Shown piece after piece: positions 1-12,100 of a stretch of DNA of 64,000 nt (its first letter is position 1; each line of letters starts with the position of its first letter). This DNA is from Gordionus sp. m RMFG-2023. Its lineage: Eukaryota; Nematomorpha; Gordioida; Chordodea; Parachordodidae. The position numbers were made by a program, and so were the translations under genes. The stretch covers positions 19,019,120 to 19,083,119 of the forward strand of contig NC_088778.1 of the NCBI RefSeq assembly GCF_954871325.1, written 5' to 3'. Under the pieces are notes generated by a model that was given only the letters and a program-made list of their open reading frames with translations, was not told the origin of the DNA and searched no databases.

Positions 1-890
1 AGATCAAATCATATACGACTTATAGTTCAAATCATATACGACTTATAGTTCAATTTAAATTGAAATTATTTTAGTTTAAATGAAAGTCCAATATAGTGCT
101 TACAGATTAAGAGATAGAGTAAACGGTTTTTTCTTTAAAACCCTCTGTTAAGATTATCAATTTACATATTTCCACACCACTATAAACATACATTACTCGA
201 AATACAACTCAAAAGGAAAAGGCTTCAATTTGTAAGTATAAGGATTAACAACTCAAATTTAATAATATTCAAATTATTATAATATAACCTAATATCCTTC
301 TAATTTAAATTATCGATATTTAATATCCCCTAGCAATAATGGTTATTTATTTTCTAGAATAAAACTTTTTTAATATATAACTTTTACGCCCGGGGGTGAG
401 GTCAGAATTTTAAACATCTATATTATTTTATGGCCAGGTCCTGATTTTTAAAATTTCATCATTTTAAATAATTTTGGCTGTATAAAAGGAAAATTGAAAA
501 TATGAGATGCAAATGAATATTTAATGGCATATATGATTTTCCAAATAATAATTTAATATTTTTTTTAAATAAAGCCCCTTTGTTAAAATATTTAGTTCCT
601 ACTTGGGTTGATATCATTTTAATTTTAAAACCATCTCTAGGCCGAAATCAAGTTTTAGACCTGGAGGCCATATAACAATCTATTACACTTAATAACCTTC
701 GCTAATCTATTAAATTAATAAAATTTATTTCTGAAAATATTTTAATCTAAATATACTTTCTTTCGTAACCCTCTATTGCACGCTAAACTAATTAAAGCGA
801 AAATTTTATAATAAATACTCATTTTTAACTCTCATATATATCTAAAGAAGGTAACAAATTTTTCTCCCGAATCTTTTGAATATTTTGGAA
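1..890. other. AT-rich stretch without a gene
   Basis: No coding region could be supported on either strand. A 23-bp unit is repeated exactly twice in tandem at 4-49. A small GC-richer patch (about 385-440) has no recognised function. The next exon of the minus-strand OTC gene was sought here and not found, so this is probably OTC intron sequence. Confidence 0.5.
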
Positions 891-894
891 TATG

Positions 895-2560
895 TTAACT
901 AGAATACATAACAGATTGTATAAAAATGATATACAAGGGCAAAAAATCAGTTTTTGTAAAAAATAATGATACCCCGCATTTGTCGCATGCTACTTTCGTA
1001 TTACCCTTAAATCCTGGTAATTTGCACCTGATCTTTTTGCCATTATACCTCGGCCAATGTGCAAATTGGTCTTTCCGGATTTGGTTACCGCTGCGCTGAA
1101 CCTCTTTTACATTTTTTTTATACTCGGATTGCGCCAATATCCGTCTATTACTCGAATTTGAATTGGTACTTTTATTTCCTTTACATGAGACATCTGCGAC
1201 TTATTTTACAATATAAGAGCGATTCCTGCTCCCTCCTTAGAATTTGTAACAGGTTAAAATCCTTCTGATATAATAGCCATTCATTAGCAGGCATCAGATC
1301 AAATATATGAAATGCTAGATACTATTTTCGGGACCTGATATGAATTCTATATAGCGCTAGTAGGGAATCTATAAGATCCACTTCGCCCATGTTTTTTTGT
1401 AATTTTTAACAATAGCTGGACACTTCACGTTAATACTTACCTTTTTTCGATAGAATCGTTTCACGTCAGATATTGGGTGGGCCCCTATAAAGCTGCTCAT
1501 TAGATAAAGGGAACGATTGTCAAACCATTTGATAACAGATAAACCGACTCCATTGATCACCGTTTTTTTCAACAAAAATTCCTCTTCCCTTTTTTAAAAA
1601 TTCTTGATCTGTCGGCAAAACACAATTTTTGAGGCGATTAGCCCTAATCGTTGATACACATTGTATCTCCCTATGCGCTAATATAGCTAGTAAGTTTTTG
1701 CTTGAGAACCAATTGTCAAAACATAACTTAAAATTTTGTTGCAAATGGGCTACGACAACCATGCGTAGAACAGAATTCCCACAAGCCCCGATTGTTCGGT
1801 TTAGAGATCTTATCCATATACATTTCATAATGATAAAAATACCATTATTTCCATATAATAAAAAAAATTTTAACCCCCACTTTTTAGGATTTGGACGTTG
1901 TATTGTTTCATATTACTTTGCCCTTTGAAAGGTACAACTTGCTCATCGACAGATAGATTTTCTTTTAGTATAATTTATTTTAAAATAACTGTTGTGATCG
2001 TTAGCATAGGTCGTAATTTATGAAGAACATCATGTCCTAGGTCCCCAGCTTTTGTGTTATCATTTAGGTGAAGCATAATTTTATGAACTCTCACCCTTTT
2101 ATGACATAATATTAGCCATATTCGGAAACTGCACATAAACGAATTCTTGGCAGATTTATAATGCTCATATAGAGAATTCCTATGAATTGTTCTAATTCAT
2201 CCAGTAAATAAAGGGGCCTAATAGGATCTTTTTGGATTGCATAAAGTTTAGATTGTAATACTGTTAGTGGAAGTAAATTTCCCAGTAAAATTCTGAAGTA
2301 ATATATCGGACTTTCAACTTTATTGGCCAAGGGTAAACAGCCTTTCCAATCTGAGACATTAGTTAAGGAAGATTTCCATATATTTCGTCGTCCTGGCTAT
2401 CCTTAATCTGGTTGGCTTGAGTCAATGCTTTCAATATCCGAATCATTTGATTCAATTACCTCTAAAAAAAATTATTAAAACTTAAGAAATGCTAAATTGA
2501 CCAATGTCATATTCTTCATCAGACGATTCACTCAAATGAGAATCCTCACTTTCTACCGGT
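895..2560 (-). pseudogene. Decayed piggyBac-family transposase
   Basis: Broken reading frames on the minus strand line up in order with a piggyBac transposase. From the N-terminus they are: an acidic serine-rich segment (SEDSHLSESSDEEYD, about 2555-2490), the block NKVESPIYYFRILL (about 2330), the block LEQFIGILYMSIINLP (about 2200), the block FDNWFSSKNLL with RANRL (1520-1828), WFDNRSLYLMSSFIG with CPAIVKNYKK (1369-1575), and a C-terminal Cys-rich segment with ACDKCG (895-1100). Frameshifts and stops separate the blocks, so no protein can be made. piggyBac enzymes cut and paste at TTAA; I could not place TTAA-flanked inverted repeats here. The copy sits left of OTC exon 5, so it is probably in the following OTC intron. 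Confidence 0.85.
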
Positions 2561-3016
2561 ATTATAAAATTTTATTTGATAAAATTTTCAATAAATATTT
2601 CATAATAACAAAAATCCTCTAAATACACAATGTTAACTTAAATTAACTAACCATATTATTAGAAATAAAGAATATGTTATAATTTAAACATTTATAAAAA
2701 TATAATAATTGTATAAATGATGTTATTTTTACTAGTTTTCAAATATTTATAGAATTCAACTAAAATTTGAATGATTTATAACGAATTTAAATTTCCAAGG
2801 TAACCATTTTATAAAAAGAATTAAAAATAATGCTATGTTCATGATTACTATTACAAAATATATGTTACTTAAAATTATAATGCGCGTTGGATTAATATCA
2901 TTTATAACAATATTTATAGTAAAATATTTTAGACGTTGCCTCAAGTTTACGCGATGCAATAGAGGGCTAATCTATTAGAGTGTAAATAATTATTTAAATT
3001 TTTTCTAATCAATTAC

Positions 3017-3170
3017 TTGTAAAGTCAAAAAATCGGCTAATATTTGAAGAGGATGAGAATGATCGGATAAAGCATTAATAACAGGAACTGATGCATTTTT
3101 AGCTAATGTCGTTAAAAAATTTTGATCATACACACGGGCCACAATCATATCACTTAAGCTTGAAAATACA
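3017..3170 (-). CDS. OTC: OTC exon 5
   Basis: An isolated 154-nt coding exon lies between AG (3172-3171) and donor CAA|GTAATT (3016 downward). It begins [14 protein letters not shown] and ends [13 protein letters not shown]. In human OTC the equivalent exon also starts with the last base of codon 129 and ends after Gln180. HPLQ corresponds to the HP(I/T)Q motif that contacts carbamoyl phosphate. Its neighbours are only transposon debris, so it is recognisable only by homology. Confidence 0.93.
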
Positions 3171-6100
3171 CTAAATATCAATTTTAAATAATTGGTAGAA
3201 GTTTAGTGAGATTATGTAATATTCGTATATATAAGGCAAAAAAAAGTATCATATTGCTCAACATAGAAAGCATCTGGTAATTAGGGTTGGGCAGTAAAGC
3301 GAATACTTGATAAGTATCAAAATGTTTAATACAGAAAGCATCTGATAATCAGGGTTGGGCAGTAAAGAGAATACCTGTATTTCAAATGAGCTGTTTAACA
3401 ACACTAGTTAGTGGTATTAAATTATTTAAAAATAAGCGTAAAGATTTTAAATATAATTCTATTTTACTATCCTCATGTAAAAAGATTATTCCGTTTTGCA
3501 AATTTAATTAATTGGTCAAATGGACATGAATTAAATATTATATTATTAAAGAATAATAATTATATAAATATAGGGGAGACTGGGGTTATTCGAACCGATT
3601 TTTAAGGTGAAAAATTTAAGAATATAATCATTTTTTTAAATTTGATTTTTTGCAAAAGTGTAAATTTTTTCCAACAAGCCCCAATAGCGGGGTGAGGCAA
3701 ACCATTCAAGGGGCTAACTTTCCTAAATCAATGGTTTTTTTAGGCAATAATAAATTGAAATGCATTTTTATTTATTAATAATGATACGTATAGAATAATT
3801 TTATTGTTATATTGTTCAAAATATCATAATACTTATAAATTGAAGCTAATTATATATAAAAATTGAAAAATTTTGGTTAATTTAATAAACATTTTGGACA
3901 TAAAAATATAAGGATCTTAAGGAGATTATGATCCTATAAATCCTAAATATCAATCATAACAGTCATGAAATTGTCTTTTCAAGATTTTGAAATTTTTTTC
4001 ATTATTAACTGCCATAGTTGACGTGTATGGTTTAGCAAGCCTTGCTAGCTCAAAATTGACAAATCATGATTGAAATATCTAGATAATAAATACTCATAAA
4101 ACTTTATCCAAATTCTAGAAGAGTGTTAAAACTTTGCTATAAAATTTAATTTACATATAAATGATTATATATATTTAAATAAAAATTTTATCATGTAAAA
4201 ATTTTTTGAAAATTTCATCAAAATTTTATTTTTTAAATAAAATTTTTAATTCAAAATATTTTGTCTATAGATGTAAACTAATAAAAACTATATTAGGATA
4301 AATTTTTACTTCTGGTTATTTAATTTTAAAATGAGATTAAGTGGTTTATTAAACCCTACCTTACCCAAGTCTCCCCTCTAATATTTTTTTTTTACCAATA
4401 TTCATTATATTGTGCAATATTATAATTCATTTTATTGTGCATTATAATCACTTCAAATTTATTGTAATGCTCTGTAAAAAGGTAATATTCATTATATTTG
4501 CAATTATAACATGATTTATATGATATGCTATGCTGTAACAATAAATAGTTTGTATTACTGCAGATAAAATATAATTGGAACATTTTCGAAATGATATTTA
4601 CCATGTCAATTCATCGAAACTTTGACCTAGAATGGATTTTATAGTGAAACATTTATCGCGAATCCCCATTCGCGAATACTATTATGCGAAGATATTGCAA
4701 ATTTTTTATGTGAAACCCATATCGCAAACATTTTTGAGAGAATATATAATAGCGAAACTTTTAATGCGATCTAATAATTGCGAAAATTTTATAGCGAGGT
4801 CAGTATCGCAAAAAATTTGCTACAATATAACCAAAACTATTTCGCGAAAAATATCGCAAAAGTAATATCGTGACAATTACTAAAGGTGCATATTTTATTT
4901 TAAAATATTTAATTTTATAAATAATATCTTATAAAAATAGGTTAAAAGATAGGATTCAATCATGCTTTTAATTTTTACATAACTTCTTTGAAGTTTCATT
5001 TTATAAGAATGCGCACTATTAACCAGGATTCTAAGGATAAAATAATTAATGGATTCATTAGTTAATTGATCCCTACTAGTAAAAATAAATGATATCTGGG
5101 TTGGGCCAGTGATTATTGCCTATTTTTAATTCATCAAGAAAACTATAACGTTGCGCATTATTCGATTTTTAATAGCAATTAAAAAATCAATTACGCGATA
5201 ATATATTCGCTCAAAAGTGTTTGCAGAAATAAGTTTAACGAGTTCGTGATATTGCCTTGGCTCTAAAATTACTTAGCGATAAACGACATTCGCAATAAGT
5301 GTTTAACTAACAAGTGTTTCACGATATGTTTCGTTGATTCGACCTGATATAGATAATTATTTGAATTTTAGAATGGTTAATAATAAAAATATTATTTAAG
5401 TTAAAAAATTTATAGTGGTACTCTATAAATCGACTTACAAAAAGTATTCGTCAGGGTAGCCTTGTAATAATATTTTTTTTATCATCCGACTCAATCAAGT
5501 TCTTAAAATATTGTTGTGACAATGATGCTTAAAAAGCATCATTATATTCATCATAGGAAAAAATTTTCCAAATCTTTTTCCCATAGCATCTTGGACAGCT
5601 TTTAATAAAGGTAGACAATCTTGCAAACCTGAATTTTTAAGTTTACCTAAGTCCCTTTTAACCCCCAATAGTATGGGCACTGATTCTCCATAAAATGAAC
5701 TACTCTGCCTTTGTAATTTGTCTAATACAAGTGCTACAGGATTTAAAACCACCTCAATATAAACAATATACGCTTCTTTAAAATGGGACAATCAATTGTT
5801 TCACATAATAAATTTAAATGTGATTTATATTTTAAAAGAAATGAAGTCATACTATAATATAGGCGACTTCAACTGGTAATGCGTGGAACTTTCAGCTGAT
5901 TACCATTCGTTATCTCCCTTATATTTTCGGAATATTTAAGCCTTCCACATGCATTCCATAATTTTGTACATTTTCCTATTACTTTATAGTGAAATTCCTA
6001 GAGCATGATATTGGACTATCTTTGATGGCATAATGACCAAATGTGGTAGGCACACCTAATTTCATTAAATTCTAATAGGTCATCCTAATCTTCAAAATCA

Positions 6101-9100
6101 TCGTCAAGATCATTTAATTTTATACCATATTCAGTAGATGACTTGACATATTGGATGTATTATCCATAACAGTGGCAATTAGTTTATCTGAAATTCCACT
6201 TCTACCAATAATTGCAATTTTATCAAATGAATAGATTCCAAGCATTTATCTATATGCCAAGGTTTTTATTTGCGTGCAATCTTTAAAAATAATAAAATAT
6301 AATATATTACTCAGTGAGCTGTTATTCCCATAAAACTACGGGTTTATGTAGACCATAAATCTGCCATGGTGCCGATATATGACTTAGCCTTCAAAATACT
6401 TTTAAAGTATCTATTTGATTCTCAAAAATTTTCTACATTATTCTCGCAAAGACCTCCTTGAAATCTTAAATGATTCAACATTATTAAGAATATCATATCA
6501 ATATTTATATATATATATATTAAATAACTTTCCATCATTGTAATAAATTCAGGCTTTTCAACAAGACTCAAAGAGTGTAAACTCTCGACAATAAATGCAT
6601 ATATCAACTTATCAATTTTATTTTGTGTAACTATTGGGTTTATTTTATAATAGCATTAAATGAAACTTATACTAGGTTGAGTTGAATCATAATTTTATGG
6701 TGGTGGAGTTTGCTGGTCTTCTTATCTGCTCTTTTATATACAACTTATATTGGGTATAAATGCCATCTCTAATTTAAAAAAATATATAATATATAATAAC
6801 ATACAATATCATATAAATAATAGAATTTATGTTTAACAAAATTTATAGTTTTTATCATTTTTTTGTTTGTAAATTTGACATTCAGCCGGTACATTGTCTA
6901 TTTTTAATTGAATTATTTTTAAAAAATTAAGATTGAAATTTGATTCAGGGGAACTTATTTCCATAATTTCATTTTCACTACCTTCTTCTTTATTACCATG
7001 AGTGTTAAAGATTCTAAATATAGAATACATAAAATTGGTAATGATATTCTATCATAAAATATATTCTTTACTAATTTCGTTTGGGTGTCGCTATTTTTAA
7101 TCTATCTTAAATATTTTCCAGCTAATTTTGGCTGTCAATATATTTAAAATATGATCGATAAAAATAAGGAAATTGATACAAGATTCCAACGAAGAAATAA
7201 AGTTATATTCTGTGATATGTAAATCTTTTAAACATGAATGTTAAAAAGAATCATCTGCAGAGATCCAAACCGAAACAAATATCGGTTCGATTCAGGTTCA
7301 GGTTCGGATAAAAATAACGGTTCGAGGTTCAAGTTCGGTTCGTAAAAAATAAATATATCGGTTCGTGTCGAACCTTTAAATCACGGTTTGAACATTTTTG
7401 TATTCAAATCTACATTCGAATTATGTATAAGGAGCAGAGTTGCCAGGTTAAAATTTCCAAATCACGGGAGAAATTTAGTATTTTGCGGGAAAAATATGAA
7501 AATTGCGGTAGAAATATAAAAATTGCTAAAAAAAAATTTTTTGCGGGCCAATTGACTTAATTATCTGCCTATTATTTTTTATAATTTATAAATGCAAAGT
7601 CGGTAAATATTTTTCAAAATAAAATAACATCATGATTTATTAAAATATATTGATTTATTAAAATATATTAATTTATAAAAAAAAACCAACTATCTTTTTT
7701 AAATATAAAAGAATGTAAATAAAGATAAAATTTTATAAAAAAATAAACGATTTTAATTTTACAATATTTTATGCGAAATCCCGCAAGAACGCAATTGGAA
7801 ATCTACCGTGTGTGTGTATAACATTATAGGGATAGGCGCTTAATTATATCAAGTTTAAATACATAATGAGATAATATTGTACTCATTTCAATGATAATTA
7901 TTTTATTTAATATAGTTCAATCACATTATTATAATCAGTGCAGGGGAGTGTATCTACATTCATTGCAAAAAAAAAATATTCTCCATAAATAAGAAATAAT
8001 ACAGATGCAACTACAGTTGCGGCAATTATAATTACTTATCTTGTATTACAACATTCACAGATCTACTTATCATTACTTAATATGTAGGTAGAATCTATCT
8101 CTATAATATTTAACGACTCCAAGATAAATGAAAACTTTTAGAACAAAAATGAGCAAGGATATGATCAATGTTTTAGAACCTGAATCCAGAAGGATTCTTG
8201 AATATTTGAAAGATGGGCAACATATGCAATTCTAACAGTTGCATCTAATAAGGGATATTTCCCTTGATCCTCCGCTATTTCAACAAAATTTGGGACATTA
8301 CAATTAAACTATTAAATTTTTTCCCCTCGAATAGTGAAAAATCCAAAGACATAGTTAACCATATAATGGTAAATATAGCAGACTCAGGATTATCAATAAA
8401 TTGCATGTCAGCTTTCTGATCTGATAATGCCTCGGTGAATTTAGAAAAAAACAGAGCTTATAGAATTAAGTCAGCACAATGTTGGTTGCGATTTGTTCCT
8501 AACCCGCCATCGATAGAATTATAAAATTTTATAAACCATTAAAAAAATATTTCTTAAATATAGATTATAAAAGCTGTCCTAACATTTTGAAATTTTTTTT
8601 AAATAATGAATGGCAGAGGTATATTTAGGAATGATTTCACATGTAGGAAATCTACTACATGCTGTTAATGTGCAGTTGCAATCAGAAAAATCTTAACAAA
8701 GATTCATAAAATTATGCTGCAGATGTGTTCATGTTATTAAAAATTGACAATAAATTTTATGACGCCATTGCTAAAACTATATTAAAATTAGTGTTGTTAA
8801 ACGGTTCGATTTGAGCCGTTAATTAAAAATGGCTAACTCAATATTTTAGCCTGAAAAATACTGTCTAAGCCTCGAGATTTCGTTAATAGATGTTCAAACC
8901 TTTGTGCCACTTATGAGCAAAATCTTAAAGTTTGCATAAAAATTTTCCTAATAAAATATTGAGTTAGCCGTTTTTTAAAATCGGCTCAAAATGAGCCGTT
9001 TAACAACACTAATTAAAATGTTCAAATATTTTAAAAATACCGATAGACATTGATGTCTTGTTTGAGGAGATTGTAATGCTCTCTATTTTTGATTTACGAT

Positions 9101-12100
9101 GTAAAAAATATATTTATTTTATGCGAATGTATAAATACGATTTTATAAAATATAAAAAAAATATGGAAAATTAAATAGTTATAATGTTAATTATATTTTA
9201 TTTGAGATTTAAATAATAGAACTAAACGTTTACCGTCGTTATTGAGATATTTATAAAATTTCTATCATGACATATTATAAATTTGTTTAACCATTAGCTC
9301 GGCCTCTAATGTTGTTAAAGAAATCCAATTTCTCTCCTTTTTCCAGGCAGTCCTCATCAGGCTAAAAATGAGCTCGGATGAGACATTAGAATGAGGTACT
9401 AACTTTAAGTATTCTGTCGAATCATAAAAAATAGAGAGAATTACAATCTCCTCAAACAAGACATCAATGTCTTTCGGTATTTTTACCATCAATTGATGGT
9501 TTCTTTAAAGGTCATAAAATTTATACATTTATAAATAGAGTTATTAAAATCAAATTTTGATTGTAAATATTCTAAAATTGTCTTAATAAAATATCTGCTT
9601 CATTTAAAAAATGTATTAATTAGAGTATTATTTGAACATTTTAATATAATATTTTTAGCAATAGATAAAATTTATTATCAATTTTTAACTGTAGAGATGA
9701 ACAGAGCTGTAGCATGATTTTGTGAATCTTTATTAATAAAGAATATTCTGATTGCAACTGAATATTAACTGCATGAAGTAGATTTCCTACATGTGAAACT
9801 AATCCCAAATATGCTTTTGCCATTTTATACCCCAAAAAATTTTTTAAAATTTTTGGACAACTTTTAAAATCTTTATTTAAGATGTATTTTTTTAAGGGTT
9901 TGTAAAATTTTTAAATTCTATCGATGGCAGGTATTAATGATAACCACCTGATAGGTACATATCGCAACAACTCGTCAGACCACAACAACTCTTAATTCAT
10001 TAACTCTTTTAGTTGATGAACTAAATTCGTTAAAATATTTCATCACAATTATTTCGACGTCTACAGATAGTACATTCATTGACTACTTGCAAGAATTATG
10101 TAGTATATGGCATATACAGCCAATTGGTATTAATTCATTATTGTGCTGCCTCAATTCGGTAAATACACTTTGGTTTTTGTTAAAATTTAAAGAGGCATTA
10201 TCAGTGCAGAAAGCTGACATGCAAATCATTGATAACTCTGAATCAGCTATATTTACTATTATGTGGTTAGCTACATCGTTAGATTTTTCACTATCGAGTA
10301 TGGATGCCCATCTTTCAAATCGTCTAGAATTGACCTCTAGGATTCAAGTACTAAAACACTTATAATAGCATTGCTCATTTTTGTTCTACCACAAGTAAGA
10401 TTTGAACTTATATTGGAGTCGTTTAATATAATGGGAAAGATTCGACGAACATTGTGATGATATAGCTCTGTGAATGTTGAACTACATGATAGTTGTATAC
10501 GATTTCCGCAACTGTAGTTGCATCTGTATTATTTATTATTTATGGAGAATATTTTTGCATTGCAATCGATGTTGATATACCCCCCTGTACTGACTTATAT
10601 AAATGAAATGATGCTGATTAATTATTGGATAAAAATAAAACAGGATAGAAAGAAATTTACAAACTGGACATTTTCAAATAAATATTTAAAATTTATTTTA
10701 AAAATATAAAAATAATCAATTATGTCTCTCAAAATTATTATTTATATATTAAATACGTTAAAATGCTAAAAAAAATTGCGTGAGAAATTAAAAAATTGCG
10801 GTAGTTTTTCGGGAGAGAAATGTCTGCGTTTAAACTAAAAAATTGCGGGAGTCTCCTGCTGATGGGGGGAGACATGGCAACCCTGGAGGTATATTTTTTT
10901 AGTTAATCATTAAAATAAAAAACATATATAAAACCTTCATTTTTATTAATTGCAGATTATAAAATAATATTTAAATTATAAATCATACAAATAAATATCA
11001 ATGATTAATTATAATATGAACAATATTTAACTTTATTTACATTAATATTTTCAAGATTTGTCTCACTGAAATTACATCTATAAAAAGATAGTATAAATTT
11101 AATTGTGAAAAAAATCTTTCCACACTAACTTGAGTAGCTGGCCAATATGATATTAAACAATTTATAAAATTCTGGGCATCGATTACTCTGATTTCTCTAA
11201 TAGTTTAAAATATTCATAGTTTTATTTAACCTAAATTCTTTAGAAAAATTAACTATAATACTTATTTCTTTGATTATATTTTACCAAATAATACAATCAT
11301 CGATGATTATTTTTTTATTTAGTTTTATTAAATTGTTTGTTCTTTTAATGCTTCTTCTGTCGCCTGTTGACTTGATGACATCTTAAACTTTTTTATTTTA
11401 TTGGGCTTTGTTGTGATATTTTGTTAATTTTATCAAATGGATGGTGGTTTTTATTGTGACGCTCAAGATTTATGATGGCCTTTCATATTTATTTAACAAT
11501 CAGTGATATTACATTTTGATGTGTCATTTATAATACTATATATAAATAATTTATATATTGGATTTAATTTTCTCTATGTATTATAATTTATAAGCTTAAA
11601 ATATTTAAAAAATGTTGTAAAATGGCAATATACTAAAGTTTATAAAAATTATGACTGACACTTATCAATCAAATATGATTGATAATAATCTATAAAACAA
11701 TTCGAATATAATTAAAAATTTTACAATAGACTAGTAATAATTTACATATTATTATATAGGCATAAAATCATAAGGCTCGAACCGGTTCAGAGGCATTTTA
11801 GCGGTTAGGAGGTTCGGCTAGAAATTATTATAGTGGTTTAGGTTCGATAAAAAATACCTGTTTTTAGCGGTTTAACGGTTCGGTTCAGGTTCGGTTTTGA
11901 TCCCTAATCATCTGTATCTTTTGTCAACAAATGAAAAAGTTATAAGATTCTTTTGTGAATAAAGGATCATAGATACAGATACTAGCATCTTATTAAAAAT
12001 GTCAAAAAGGTACTGAGTAAAAGATACAAAAGATCTTGTATCTTCGATACATGTATTCGTGATATTGCCCAACTGTGTAATTTTTTTATTCTTCATAATA

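Larger units (their letters stand above)
7435..10885. mobile_element. hAT-1 copy with internal inverted duplication
   Basis: The termini are CAGAGTTGCCAGG (7435) and CATGGCAACCCTG (ends 10885). Inside, about 7770-9095 is a reverse-complement copy of about 9425-10830, interrupted on the left by the MITE 8789-9011. For example AGATGCAACTACAGTTGCGG near 8005 mirrors CCGCAACTGTAGTTGCATCT near 10510. No matching 8-bp TSD is found, as expected if two copies recombined head to head. Related copies lie at 29282-32829 and 53423-55261. Confidence 0.75.
7258..11906. mobile_element. hAT element with nested hAT (TIR CAGAGATCCAAACC)
   Basis: The left end CAGAGATCCAAACCGAA and the right end TTCGGTTTTGATCCCTA form inverted repeats, followed inward by GGTTCGGTTC-type subterminal repeats on both sides. 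An exact 8-bp TSD ATCATCTG lies at 7250-7257 and 11907-11914, which fixes the borders. Most of its length is the later insertion 7435-10885; the remaining own sequence is 7258-7434 and 10886-11906. Confidence 0.88.

Noticed and set aside
1-895. Further OTC exons left of exon 5
   Set aside because: The minus strand was read for the HYSSLKG, SMG and HCLP regions; none was found down to base 1.
4632-4865. 77-codon frame in the CGCGAA repeat
   Set aside because: It arises from the repeat's regular spacing; the homologous repeat at 40371 has no such frame.
7258-11906. Matching TSD for the nested hAT-1 copy
   Set aside because: The flanks ATAAGGAG and GAGGTATA do not match, so no duplication is claimed for 7435-10885.
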